A stretch of DNA of 44,473 nucleotides. Origin: Panacagrimonas sp. (lineage in GTDB: Bacteria > Pseudomonadota > Gammaproteobacteria > Nevskiales > Nevskiaceae). Location: the NCBI RefSeq assembly GCF_020697055.1, contig NZ_JAJFBP010000036.1:1-44473 (forward strand), read 5' to 3'. Under the pieces are notes generated by a model that worked only from the letters and a program-made list of their open reading frames with translations, was not told where the DNA came from and made no database searches. The first letter of the stretch is position 1. Each line of letters opens with the position of its first letter. The position numbers and the translations under genes are program-made. Below are positions 1 to 11,200 of this stretch, piece by piece.

Positions 1-513
1 GGTGCCCACCGCGCGCGGCAGGAAATAGCTGATGCCGACGTCGCAGCCGGTCATGCCGATGCGCGCCATCGCGACGTTGAACCGGGCGTCGTCCGATGCA
101 AATCGCACGTCCGAGGCCAGCGTCAGCGCGAGTCCCGCTCCGGATGCGGCACCCTGCACCAGCGCGATGATCGGCTGCGGGCAACGGCGCATGCGCAGGA
201 TCAATTCGGAATACGCGCGCTGCAGGCGCAGACCGGCCGCGGGCCCGTTGCCGGCGGCCAGGATGCGTTCGAGCTCGCTCAGATCCAGACCGGCGCAGAA
301 GTTGCGGCCCCGCGCGTCGAGCAGCACGACGCGCACCGACAGGTCGTCCTGCAGCGCCAGGAAGTAGGCGCCGAGCTCGGCGCAGAGCGTCGCGTTGACC
401 GCGTTCATCTGCTGCGGGCGGTTCAGCGTGAGCCGATGCAGGCCCTCGGCAGGCTCGCGCACCTGGATGGTTTCGAAGCGGCTGTAATCGCGGCGATCGG
501 TCACGGACGGCAT
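1..513 (-). CDS. Enoyl-CoA hydratase/isomerase family protein, 5' part (runs off left edge)
   Basis: The first 171 codons are present; the C-terminal part lies beyond base 1. The product belongs to the crotonase fold, which typically hydrates or isomerises enoyl-CoA thioesters in the cytoplasm. Visible marks are an early LTLNRP stretch, the CoA/oxyanion segment ARGRNFCAGLDLSEL and the second oxyanion segment VQGAASGAGLALTLASD, both in the order expected for the family. The ATG at 513 is followed by a coherent crotonase N-terminus. It is transcribed divergently from the quinone oxidoreductase at 616, leaving about 100 bp for two promoters. The exact substrate cannot be told from this part, because the family includes hydratases, isomerases and dehalogenases. 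Confidence 0.9.
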   Translation of the reverse strand, partial: MPSVTDRRDYSRFETIQVREPAEGLHRLTLNRPQQMNAVNATLCAELGAYFLALQDDLSVRVVLLDARGRNFCAGLDLSELERILAAGNGPAAGLRLQRAYSELILRMRRCPQPIIALVQGAASGAGLALTLASDVRFASDDARFNVAMARIGMTGCDVGISYFLPRAVGT

Positions 514-615
514 CCTCTGCGTGGGCGGACTCGCGGGTGGAAGCGCCGATTATGCCGAGCGCCGCGCGGCCCCATCTGCGATAACGTCGCGTCGTTTTCC
601 GATGCGTGAATCTCC

Positions 616-1611
616 TTGTCGAACCGACCGACGCACGCCGCGCTCTTCTGCGAGCACCTGAGCGACGACCTCTCGGGTCTGCGCGTGGTTTCGCGCGCCG
701 CGCAGGCGCCGGCCGATGGCGAAGTGCGCATCGCCGTGGCCGCGGCGGCGATCAACTTCCCCGATCTGCTGATGACGCGCGGCGCCTACCAGTTCAGGCC
801 GCCGCTGCCGTTCGTGCCCGGCATGGAAGGCGCCGGCACCATCGTCGAGTGCGGCGCGCACGCCGGAAGCTGGCGCATCGGGGATGCCGTGACGTTCGTG
901 CTGCGTCACGGCGCGATGGCGCAGGAAGTGGTGTGTCCGATCGCGTCACTCAGCGCCGCGCCGCCCAATCTGTCGATGCAGGAAGCCGCCTGCCACGCGA
1001 TCAACGGGCTGACCGCGGTGGTGGCGCTCGAACGCATCGCCGCGCTGCGGGCCGGCGAGACGCTGCTGGTGCACGGCGCACGCGGCGGTGTCGGCGCGGC
1101 CTGCGTGCAGCTGGGCCTGCACCTGGGCGCCCGCGTGATCGCCAGCGCCTCGAAGGTCGAGACGCTCGACACGCTCGCGGCGCAGGGCGTCGCGGTGCTC
1201 GATGCGCGCACCCCGTTCGCGGAAGCGGTGAACGCGATCACCGGCGGACGCGGCGCCGACGTGATCACCGATCCGGTCGGTGGCGACGTGTTCGACGAGT
1301 CGACACGCTGCATCGCCTTCGGCGGCCGCCTGCTCGTGCTGGGATTCGCCAGCGGACGGATCCCGACGCTCGCGGCCAATCGCGCGCTGATCAAGGGATT
1401 CTCGATGATGGGTGTCCGCGCCGGTGAATACGGCCGACGCTTCCCGGAGCTGGGTGCGGAAAACCGCGAGCGCGTCCGGCGGCTCGCCGCGAGCGGCGTG
1501 CTGCGTCCCCACATCGGATTGCGCCTGCCGCTGACCCGCGCAGTCGAGGCGTTGCAGGCGCTGCAGTCGCGCGCCGTCGCGGGACGCGTCGTGCTCGATC
1601 TCGTCGACTGA
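616..1611 (+). CDS. Zinc-free NADPH:quinone oxidoreductase / MDR family protein
   Basis: A 331-residue medium-chain dehydrogenase/reductase, probably cytosolic, that would reduce quinones or enoyl compounds with NADPH. The N-terminal GroES-like half has the family signature AAAINFPDLLMTRGAYQ and FVPGMEGAGTIVE. The Rossmann half has the segment VHGARGGVGAACVQLG at about residues 152-167. The cysteine ligands of zinc-dependent alcohol dehydrogenases are absent, so the quinone oxidoreductase branch fits. An in-frame stop lies at 607-609, so the TTG at 616 is the first usable start; no strong ribosome site is visible. It faces the enoyl-CoA hydratase divergently, as often seen in fatty-acid catabolism loci. 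Confidence 0.88.
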   Translation: MSNRPTHAALFCEHLSDDLSGLRVVSRAAQAPADGEVRIAVAAAAINFPDLLMTRGAYQFRPPLPFVPGMEGAGTIVECGAHAGSWRIGDAVTFVLRHGAMAQEVVCPIASLSAAPPNLSMQEAACHAINGLTAVVALERIAALRAGETLLVHGARGGVGAACVQLGLHLGARVIASASKVETLDTLAAQGVAVLDARTPFAEAVNAITGGRGADVITDPVGGDVFDESTRCIAFGGRLLVLGFASGRIPTLAANRALIKGFSMMGVRAGEYGRRFPELGAENRERVRRLAASGVLRPHIGLRLPLTRAVEALQALQSRAVAGRVVLDLVD

Positions 1612-1761
1612 TCGTCGTGCGATCTGCATGCAGCGTATCCACCATCTTCGCGCCGCTACACCGTCGCGGCACAATCCGCCACACGGGGAACGTTTGGGCA
1701 CGCGCGCACGTTCACAGCTCACTGCACGGCGCGCATCGCGTCTGATCGCGGACGGCAACGC

Positions 1762-4689
1762 ATGGAGTCGAACACGAGGGATCGCGTGAATCCGGCCGGG
1801 ACGCTTTCGGTCCTGTCCGTCTCGACCGCGGGCCCCGGTCCGGATCTCGATGCCCTGTTCGACGGCGCATCCACCCTGCTCGCGCTGCTCGACGTTCCGG
1901 ACCTGCGCATCACCCGCGTCAACGCCTCGTTCCGCGCCGCGTGCGGCCATCGCGAACTGGTCGGCAGGACCTGGCGCGACGCGTTCCCGCGCGGCGCCGA
2001 CATCGAAGCGCGCCTGCGCCGCGCCATCTCGCACCGCTCGGTGCAACACCTGCGCGGGCAGCGCACCGACGCGCTGCAGGACGCGCCGGTAGCGTCGTCG
2101 CACGACCGCTTCGTCGATCTGATGCTGCAGCCGCTGATCGATGCGCACGATCGGGTGACGACCGTGTTCGTCCAGGGCCTGGACGTCACCGACGCGCATC
2201 GAGGCGAACGCCAGGACCTGTTCCTGCGCGCACTGGAAGGCGACCTGCGTGAACTTCGCAGTGCCGATGCCATCGCCACCGGCGCCGCGACGCGGCTGCG
2301 CACGTTCCTGGGCGTCCAGGGCGTGCTCCAGGTCGAGGTCGATGCCGACCAGGATCGTTTCACCGTCATCGGTGAATCGGGCCTCGCGCACGCGTCGCTG
2401 ATGAACCGGCAGCTGCGCATGGGCGACTTCGGACCGGGCGCCGTGCGCGCGATGCACGCGGGCGCGCCCTGGGTGATCGACGATGTATCGCTCGATCCCG
2501 GGCTGGACGCACACGCCAAAGCGCTGCTGGGCGATCTCGGCGCGCGCTCGCTGGTCTGGGTGCCGATGGCGCGGACGCGGCGCTGGGTCGCGGCGCTGGC
2601 GGTGCTGCACGACGAACCGCGGGCCTGGAACGGCAGCGAGATCGAACTGGTGGAGGCGGTGTCGGGGCGCAGTCTCGAATCGATCGAGCGCGCCCGGCTC
2701 GAGCGCGCGGCGCACGACAACGAGGACCGATACCGAGCGCTGCTGCGCGGGTTCGCGAACATTTTCTGGACCGCCGGGCCCGACGGGTTCGTCACCGAGG
2801 ACTCGCCGTCATGGCGCGCGTTCACCGGCCAGACCCAGGCGCAGTGGCTCGGCATGGGATGGCTGGACGCGCTGCACCCCGAAGACCGTCACGTCATGGA
2901 GACGACGTGGCCGAAGGCCGCGAGCGCCGGCAAGCCGATCGAGACCGAATACCGGCTGCGCCACGTCGACGGCGGCTGGCGCTGGACCTCGGTGCGCGCG
3001 GTTCCGATCGCGCACGCCGACGGCAGCATCCGCCAATGGGTGGGCATGCACACCGACATCACCGGGCGCAAGCTCGCCGAGCGTCGCGACGCGTTCCTGG
3101 TGCGGCTCGACGACGCCACGCGCCCGCTGACCGAGCCCGACGGGATCGCGCGCACGGTGCTGCGGCTGCTGTGCGAGGAACTGGGCGCCGATCGCGCCAC
3201 CTACTTCGAGATCGACGCCGACGGCCATGCCGGCAACGTGCTCGCCGATCACGCGCCCAACCTGTGCCCGCTGCAGGGCATCTATCCGCTCGAGGAGTAC
3301 GGCGCCGATTTCGCCCGGGCGGTGCGCGCCGGCGACATGTACCTGCTCGAGGACGTCTCGACGGCGCAGATTTCCGAATCCGAGCGCCGCCGCTTCGATG
3401 CCATCCAGATCGTCGCCGAGCTGATGGTGCCGTTGCACAAGGCCGGCGCGCTCAAGGCGACGCTCGGAATCTTCCAGGGTCGGCCGCGCGTGTGGCAGCC
3501 CGAGGAGATCCAGCTCTGCAACCTGGTCGTGCAGCGCTGCTGGGACTCGCTCGAGCGTGCCCGCATCGAGCGCGAGGTACGTCAGGCCGATCGGCGCAAG
3601 GACGAGTTCATCGCCACGCTCTCGCACGAGCTGCGCAATCCGCTCGCTCCGATCCGCAACGGCCTGTCGTTGCTGCAGCAGGACGGCGCGCCGGTTGCGC
3701 CCCCACGCCTGCACGCGATGATGCAGCGGCAGGTCGATCACCTGGTGCGCATGGTCGACGACCTGCTGGACGTCTCGCGGATCAACCGCGGGATGATCGA
3801 ACTGCAGAGCACCGAGGTGTCGCTGCAGGCCGCGCTGCGCAACGCCATCGAGACCGCGCGCCCCGGCATCGACGCGGCGCGCCACGAACTCGACGTGCGG
3901 ATGCCGGACGAAACGGTATGGGTGCGCGGCGACGCCATGCGCCTGACGCAGGTGTTCGCCAATCTGCTGAACAACGCGGCCAAGTACACCGCCGATCACG
4001 GACGTTTGCGCGTGACGCTGCGCACGGACGACGCGCAGGCCGTGATCGACGTGGAGGACAACGGCATCGGCATTCCGTCCACGATGCTGATCGAGATCTT
4101 CGAGACCTTCGCGCAGACCCCGGAAGGGCGGCTGCGCGGGCGCGGCGGACTGGGCATCGGCCTGTCGCTGGTGCGGCGCCTGGTGGCGCTGCACGGCGGA
4201 CACGCCAGCGCCCACAGCGACGGCCCTGGATGCGGCAGTCGCTTCGAAGTGCGCTTGCCGCGGCTGATCGCGGCACATCCGTCGGCACGCACGACCGCCG
4301 CTGCGCCGTCGACCGGCGTTCGTCGTGGACGCGTGCTGGTCGTGGACGACAACCGCGACGCCGCCGACTCGATCTGCGAGGTGCTGCGCATGGACGGCTG
4401 GGAGTGCGTGGTCGCCTACGACGGACGATCGGCACTTGCGTGGATCGAGGACACGACGGTGGACCTGGCGCTGCTCGATCTGGGCATGCCGGAGATGGAT
4501 GGCTATCAGCTGGCGCGACGCATCCGACAGTCCGGCCACGATCGCGTGGTGCTGGTCGCGCTCACCGGCTGGGGCCAGGCGCAGGACCGGGCGCTGTCGC
4601 AGCAGGCGGGCTTCGACCGCCACCTGGTCAAGCCGGTGGATCCGGACACGTTGTCGAGGGTTCTGGGCGAGGCGCTCGGCGCGCGCTGA
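1762..4689 (+). CDS. Hybrid sensor histidine kinase with C-terminal receiver domain
   Basis: A 975-residue cytosolic signalling kinase with no clear membrane segment. Domain order by inspection: a PAS-like N-terminal region (about 30-145), a GAF-like region (about 150-310), a PAS/PAC domain (about 321-440, ending MHTDITGRKLAER), a second GAF (about 455-600), HisKA with phospho-acceptor His622 in LSHELRNPL, an HATPase domain with N-box NLLNNAAKYT near 734 and glycine boxes DNGIGI and GGLGIGLSLV, and a receiver domain from about 857 with phospho-acceptor Asp906 in LLDLGMPEMDG and the conserved Lys in HLVKPVD. No response regulator with an output domain is adjacent, so it is an orphan hybrid kinase whose signal and target are unknown. 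GAF domains bind small molecules or chromophores; the ligand cannot be inferred here. Confidence 0.93.
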   Translation: MESNTRDRVNPAGTLSVLSVSTAGPGPDLDALFDGASTLLALLDVPDLRITRVNASFRAACGHRELVGRTWRDAFPRGADIEARLRRAISHRSVQHLRGQRTDALQDAPVASSHDRFVDLMLQPLIDAHDRVTTVFVQGLDVTDAHRGERQDLFLRALEGDLRELRSADAIATGAATRLRTFLGVQGVLQVEVDADQDRFTVIGESGLAHASLMNRQLRMGDFGPGAVRAMHAGAPWVIDDVSLDPGLDAHAKALLGDLGARSLVWVPMARTRRWVAALAVLHDEPRAWNGSEIELVEAVSGRSLESIERARLERAAHDNEDRYRALLRGFANIFWTAGPDGFVTEDSPSWRAFTGQTQAQWLGMGWLDALHPEDRHVMETTWPKAASAGKPIETEYRLRHVDGGWRWTSVRAVPIAHADGSIRQWVGMHTDITGRKLAERRDAFLVRLDDATRPLTEPDGIARTVLRLLCEELGADRATYFEIDADGHAGNVLADHAPNLCPLQGIYPLEEYGADFARAVRAGDMYLLEDVSTAQISESERRRFDAIQIVAELMVPLHKAGALKATLGIFQGRPRVWQPEEIQLCNLVVQRCWDSLERARIEREVRQADRRKDEFIATLSHELRNPLAPIRNGLSLLQQDGAPVAPPRLHAMMQRQVDHLVRMVDDLLDVSRINRGMIELQSTEVSLQAALRNAIETARPGIDAARHELDVRMPDETVWVRGDAMRLTQVFANLLNNAAKYTADHGRLRVTLRTDDAQAVIDVEDNGIGIPSTMLIEIFETFAQTPEGRLRGRGGLGIGLSLVRRLVALHGGHASAHSDGPGCGSRFEVRLPRLIAAHPSARTTAAAPSTGVRRGRVLVVDDNRDAADSICEVLRMDGWECVVAYDGRSALAWIEDTTVDLALLDLGMPEMDGYQLARRIRQSGHDRVVLVALTGWGQAQDRALSQQAGFDRHLVKPVDPDTLSRVLGEALGAR

Positions 4690-4756
4690 ACGCAACGCCG
4701 GCGCTGGGCATCACAGATGCTGGATGGACGGGGCCACCCCCTTCCCCGAGAAAACC

Positions 4757-5113
4757 ATGACACTTCGCAATCTGCTTTCGCCTCGCACGTTCGCGCCATT
4801 TGCCCTGCTGATCGCCGCAGGTGCGGTCCAGGCCGGCAACGCGCCCGGCGCCAAGGCCACGGAGCCCGACGCGCATAAATCCGACGCGGTCGCGCCGGTG
4901 ACCGCGCCCGAGACCGATCCTGCGATGTCCAACTCCGGCGCACTGGTGCCGGGCCAGCCGATCCGCCCCGAGGGCACCGAAGAGGCCACCGTCCCCAAGA
5001 CGGCGATGGACAAGGGCGCCGCCAACACCGCGGACGTCGGCACGCAGAAGAAGAACGACAAGACGATGCGGCCCGGCTCGGGCGGCGACGGATCGAAGTC
5101 GCCCAACCGCTGA
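4757..5113 (+). CDS. Small exported hypothetical protein
   Basis: A 118-residue protein starting with a likely Sec signal peptide: a short basic N-terminus, then FAPFALLIAAGAVQA and a cleavage site around residue 28. The mature part is polar and low in complexity, rich in Ala, Pro, Thr, Lys and Asp, with no cysteine and no recognisable domain; it probably is largely disordered in the periplasm. The same frame is open further upstream inside the kinase gene, but the ATG at 4757 gives the signal peptide and is preferred. It sits 67 bp after the kinase and is followed by a strong hairpin, so it may be the last gene of that transcript. Function unknown. Confidence 0.7.
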   Translation: MTLRNLLSPRTFAPFALLIAAGAVQAGNAPGAKATEPDAHKSDAVAPVTAPETDPAMSNSGALVPGQPIRPEGTEEATVPKTAMDKGAANTADVGTQKKNDKTMRPGSGGDGSKSPNR

Positions 5114-5126
5114 TCGTTCGATCGAG

Positions 5127-5157
5127 CGACCTCACCGCCCCGCGCGGTGAGGTCGTT
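5127..5157 (+). terminator. Probable terminator hairpin after the small exported protein
   Basis: A perfect 12-bp stem (5127-5138 pairing with 5144-5155) with a 5-base loop lies just after the stop codon at 5113. Only two T follow directly, so intrinsic termination would be weak. Confidence 0.55.
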
Positions 5158-5262
5158 GCGCGTTCCGACACATCGCTTGCACGAATTTTCACGCAGCCCT
5201 CCATCGACGCTCCCTAGAATGCGGTTTGCGGTGAGTGGTGTTCCTCTTCCTGGGAGCGGGGC

Positions 5263-8200
5263 ATGTCGGGGCTCGAGAGACTGCTGGCGGCGGTCGGGCG
5301 CGGATTGCGCACGGTGTGGGGTCTGGTGGCGGCGCTGTTCGCGACGCTGTTCGGATCGATCGACTGGTATGCGCCCGATTGGCTGCGCTTCCTCGGGCAG
5401 CGCATGCGCCGCGCAGGCCAGGCGCTTCGCAACGGCATGCGCGCCCATCCTGCGCGCAGCGCCGGCATTGCGGCGCTGCTGCTTGCGCTGATCGGCGGCG
5501 GGTTCGGCGCCTGGCGCTGGTACCAGGCGCAGCCCAAGCCCGAACTCGTGACGTTCGAGGTCGGCGCTCCGGCGCGCACCTGCTACGAATGCGATCCGCC
5601 GGGATCACCGCAACCGCTGCGCGTGCGTTTCTCGGCTTCGGTCGCGCCGATCGAGGCGTCCGGCAAGCCGCTGGATCCGGCCAAGCGCCTGGTGAACCTG
5701 TCGCCGGCGCATCCGGGACGCTGGCAGTGGCTCGACGATCGCACGTTGAGCTTCGATCCGGGCGAGGACTGGCCGGTCGGCCAGGTGTTCGACGTCGAGT
5801 TCGACGCCAAGCGCTTCGTCGCCTCGCATCAACGCCTGGACCGCTACGAGTTCGAGTTCACCGCGCCGGCCTTCGAGGTCAAGGTGCGCAACACCGAGTT
5901 CCACCAGGATCCGATGGTGGCCACCGACAAGAAGGCGGTGCTCACGCTCGGTTTCTCGCATGCGGTGGACACCGCCGACCTGGAGAGGCGCATCTCGCTG
6001 CACCTGTACGACAAGGTCGCCGATGGCAAGGAGGAGGACCTCGGCGAGGTCGCGTACCGGATCAGCTACGACGACAAGAAGCTCGAGGCCTACGTCGCCT
6101 CCGAGCATCTCAAGGTGCCGGCCAAGGAAGGCCGCCTCGAATTCAAGATCGAACCCGGCGTGCGCTCCGCACGCGGCGGCAATACCAGCCCCGAGATCCT
6201 CACGTCACAGGTCAAGGTTCCGGGCATCAACTCGCTGGCGGTCAACGAACTCAAGCTCGACCTCGCGCGTGACCTCGCCGACGACCCGCAGCAGGTCGCC
6301 GTGCTCGAGTTCAACTTCCCGGTTCCCGAGAAGGACACGCCGGCCAGGCTCAAGGCCTGGCTGCTGCCGGCGCGTCATCCGGACGCCGAGACGCAGAAGC
6401 GATTCGAGGAATCCGCCGGACGCGGCGTGCCTTATGACTGGGGCGGTGGCGTCGACAACCGCATCCTCGAGAAGTCGCAGCCGATCAAGCTCGAGGTCGT
6501 GGCGGGCGAGCGCGACAACAGCGAGCTGCAGTCCTTCCGCTACACCGCGGATCCGGGCCGCTACGTGTACGTACGCCTCGACAAGGGCCTGACCGCGTTC
6601 GGCGGCTATCGCCTCGGCGAAACCCAGCAGCGCGTGCTGCGCGTGCCTGAATATCCGCGCGAACTGCGCGTGGTCGCGTCGGGCTCGCTGCTCGCGATGT
6701 CGGGGCCCAAGCTGCTCAACGTGCTGTCGCGCGACGTGCCGGCGATGAAGGTCGAAGTCTCGCGCCTGCTGCCCAAGCAGCTGCAGCACCTGGTGTCGCA
6801 GACGCAGGGCGAATTCTCGACGCCCGCGTTCAAGGGCTACAGCCTGGACGGCGACAACCTCACCGAGCGCTTCACCAAAACCGAGATCCTGCCCAAGGTG
6901 GCGGCCGGCAAGCCGGGCTACACCACGCTGGACCTGGGCGCGTACCTGAAGGACGGCGATGACGATCGTCGCGGCATCTTCCTGCTCAAGCTCCAGGGTT
7001 GGGACGATCAGAACAAGCGTGCCATCACCACGCCGCAGCCCAACGAGTGGGGCGACATGAACGACAGCCCGGTCGTCGACTCGCGACTGGTGGTGGTCAC
7101 CGACCTGGGCATCGTGGTCAAGCGCAACCTCGACGGCAGCTCCGACGTCTTCGTGCAGTCGATCCACACCGGCGAGCCCGTGGCCGGCGTGAGCGTCGAG
7201 ATCATCGGCCGCAACGGCCTTGCGGTGCTGGATCGCGAAACCGACGGCGACGGCCACGTGCGCTTTCCCACACTCAAGGACTTCAAGCGCGAACAGCAGC
7301 CGGTGATGGTGCTCGCCCGCAAGGGCGGCGACACCAGCTTCCTGCCGCTCGACTACCGCCTGCGCGAGCTGGATCTGTCGCGCTTCGACGTCGGCGGCGT
7401 CGGCAACTCGGCCGATCGCACGGCGCTGAGCGCGTACCTGTTCTCCGATCGCGGCGTGTATCGGCCGGGCGAGGAGATCCGCCTGGGTGCGATCGTGCGC
7501 ACGCAGGACTGGAGCGCGCTGCCCAAGGGTTTGCCGCTGCTGCTGGAAGTGACCGATCCGCGCGGACAGCTCGTGCGCAAGGAACGCATGCCGCTGTCGG
7601 CCGCAGGATTCGAGGAGATCCGGCACGCCACCAAGGCCGCATCGCCGACCGGCACCTGGACGTTCAGCCTTTCGATCGTCAAGGACAAGTACCGCAACGA
7701 GCTCGTCGGCTCGGTCACGGTGCTGGTGCGCGAGTTCGAGCCCGACAGGCTGAAGATGGCGGTGACGCTGTCGCAGCAACGCGCGCTGGGCTGGGTGTCG
7801 CCGGACAAGCTCGCGGCGCGCATCGATCTGCAGAACCTGTTCGGCGCGCCGGCGCAGGATCGTCGCGTGACCGCGACGCTGCGGCTGACGCCGCGCATGC
7901 CGGAGTTCGCGCCGTTTCGCGACTACGCGTTCCACGATCCGCAGGCCGCCAAGGAAGGATTTTCCGAGGAGCTGCCCGAGACCAAGACCGACGACAAGGG
8001 CGGCGCGTCGTTGGACCTGAACCTGGATCGCTTCGCGCGCGCGACCTATCGCGTGCAGGTGGTGGCGCAGGGCTTCGAAGCCGAAGGCGGACGCGGCGTG
8101 GCCGGCGAAGTCACGCAGCTGGTATCGAACATGCCCTTCCTGGTGGGCGTGAAGCCCGACGGCGATCTTTCGTACGTGGGCCGCAACGCGCAGCGCAGTG

Positions 8201-11200
8201 CACACCTGATCGCGGTCGATCCCACGCTCACGAAGATCGCGGCCAAGGACCTGGGCCTGCGGCGCCTCGAGATCAAGTACGTCTCGACGCTGGTCAAGCA
8301 GCGCAACGGCACCTTCAAGTACGAGTCGCGCCGGCGCGAGGCCACGCTCGACGAACAGGCCCTCGAGATCGCCGCGGCCGGCAACACGCTGCCGCTGGAT
8401 GCCTCGACGCCCGGCAGCTTCGCCTACCTGGTGGTGGACAAGAGCGGGCAGCAGCTCGCGCGTCTGGACTACACCGTGGCCGGCGAGGCGAACCTGTCCG
8501 CGCGCATGGAGAAGAACGCAGAGCTTCAGCTGGCGCTCTCGAAGAAGGACTACGCACCCGGCGAGGAGATCGAGATCCAGGTCAACGCGCCGTACACCGG
8601 CGCCGGCCTGATCACGATCGAGCGCGACCGCGTCTATGCGTGGAAGTGGTTCTCGGCCGCCACCACGGCGAGCACGCAGCGCATCACGCTGCCCGAAGGC
8701 ATCGAGGGCAACGCGTACGTGAGCGTGGCGTTCGTGCGCGATCCGGGTTCACCCGAGATCTACGCAAGCCCGCTGAGCCACGGCGTGGCGCCGTTCTCGA
8801 TCAACCTCGACGCACGGCGCAGCAAGGTCGAGATCACGATGCCGGCCAAGGTGAAGCCGGGCGAGACTGCCAGCTTCCGCTACAAGGTCGATCGGCCGTC
8901 GAAGCTGCTGCTGTTCGCGGTCGACGAAGGCATCCTCCAGGTGGCCCGCTACGTGACCCCGGATCCGCTGGGCTTCCTGTTCCAGAAGCGCAGCCTCGAT
9001 GTCGGCACGCTGCAGATCCTCGACCTGATCCTGCCGGAGTTCCGAGCGGCGCTGATGCAGGCCGCGCCCGGCGGCGACGCCGACGGACTGCTCGCGCAGC
9101 ACCTCAATCCGTTCAAGCGCAAGAACGATGCGCCGGTCGCGTTCTGGTCGGGAATCGTCGAGGCCGACGAACAGGAGCGCACGCTCGAATACGTCGTGCC
9201 GGACCACTTCAACGGCAAGCTGCGCGTGATCGCGGTGGCCGTCGCCGACGGTGCGATCGGCCTGTACGAGGGTGCAACCCTGGTGCGCGGCGATTTCATC
9301 CTGTCGCCGAATGCGCCGACGTTCGTCGCGCCCGGCGACACGTTCGAAGTGAGCCTGGGCGTGTCCAACCAGGCCGAGGGCTCGGGCCCCGATGCCAAGC
9401 TCTCGCTGAAGCTGGTCGCCGGGAAGGGCCTGGAACTCGCCGGTCCCGGCGAGACCTCGCTGGCGCTCGCCGAAGGCCGCGAATCCTCGGTGCGCTTCAA
9501 GCTCAAGGCCACCGAGGATCTGGGTGACGGCAGGCTGAGCTTCACCTCCACGCTCGGCGACAAGTCCGCCAAACGCAGCGTGAGCCTGTCGGTTCGACCG
9601 GCGACGCCGTTCCGCACGCAGATCGATGCGGCGGTGGTGAAGCCCGGTTCGAAGCTCGACGTGCCCGCATCGCGCCAGCTGTTCCCGCAGTTCCGCGAGC
9701 AGGAGGCGGGCATCTCGATGCTGCCGATGGCGCTCGCCAACGGTTTTGTCAGCTACCTGGGCAACTATCCGTACTCCTGCACCGAGCAGCTCGTGAGCCA
9801 GGCGATGCCCGCGCTGGTGCTGGGCAAGCGGCCGGAGTTCGGTCGCGTGGAGTCCTACGCCAAGGCCGACTTCAACGGCCTGGTCGCCGAACTGCGCGCG
9901 CGGCAGAACCCGGACGGCGCGTTCCGCTACTGGCCCGGCAGCTTCGAGACGCACGAGTTCGTGTCGGTCTACGTGCAACACGTGCTGATCGAGGCGCGCG
10001 AGCGCGGCCGCACCGTGCCCAAGGACCTGCTCGACCAGGGCAACGAGTACCTGCGTGCGCTGTCGTCGCGCGACGGCGACACGCTGGAGCAGGAACGCAA
10101 CGGCGCGTACGCGATGTATCTGCTCACGCGCCAGGGCCAAACGCAGGGCGCCGAGGCCAGCCGCCTGCGCGGGCGGCTCGAATCGCGCTACGCCAAGCAA
10201 TGGCACGGCGACATCGCGGCAGGATATCTCGCAGCCGCGATGAAGCTGATGAAGCAGGATCGCGAGGCCGACGCGCTGTTCGCCAGGATCGAGCTCGTCG
10301 GCAAGCGTCCGGTCGATCGCTGGCACGACGATATGACCGCCGACGCCGAGCTGCTGTACCTGACGGCGCGGCACTTCCCGCAGCGGCTGACGAAGCTGCC
10401 GGACGGATTCGTCGACGCGCTCGTCGCGCGCATCGCGCAGCGTCGCTATCACTCGCTCTCGGCCGCCACCACGCTGCTGGCGCTGGACGCGTATGCCGAC
10501 ATCGCCGGACCGCAGGGCGAAGGCAAGCTGGCGCTGGCGCAGGTGCTGGCCGACGGCACTGCAAAGGATCTGCCGCTGCCGGTCGGCCTGTTTCCGAAAG
10601 TCGATTTCGACGCGAAGACAGCGAAACTGCGATTCGGCAACGAGGCGCCGCTGCCGGCCTACGCGTCGGTCTCGCAGGTGGGTTTCGATCGTGTGCCGCC
10701 CAAGGATGTGCTGCGCGAAGGCTTCGAGATCCTGCGCGAGTACGTCGATGCCGACGGCAAGGCGGTCACCCGCGTGGAGCAGGGCGAGGAAGTCACCGTG
10801 CGATTGAAGTTCCGCGCGATCGACAAGCGCTCGAGCTGGAACGTCGCGCTGGTCGACCTGTTCCCCGGCGGCTTCGAGCTGGTGGTGCCGCCCACCCAGG
10901 CGCAGACGCAGATGGGCCAGGCCTCCACGGGCAGCGAAGAAGAGGCCGCGTCCTCCTCGGGCGAAGGCGGGGAAGAGGAGTACGAAGGCGAACCCGGTGA
11001 CGGCAACATCGACACGCCCACCTGGGGCTGTCCGGTGTGCCGCGAGGGCACCCAGTCCACGATGCTGTACGCCGACTTCCGCGAGGATCGCAACGTGTTC
11101 TACGTCGGCGTGACGCCGGAACTCTCGCAGATCGTCTATCGCATCAAGGCGACCAACACCGGCACGTTCACCGTGCCGCCGGCCTACGGCGAAGGCATGT

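Noticed and set aside
946..2715. A 589-codon open frame on the minus strand
   Set aside because: It lies antisense to the quinone oxidoreductase and kinase genes, has shuffled Arg/Ala/Gln-rich composition typical of high-GC shadow frames and no domain.
5215..5220. TAGAAT as -10 box of the macroglobulin gene
   Set aside because: No matching -35 at 16-18 bases; the nearest TTGCAC is about 32 bases away.
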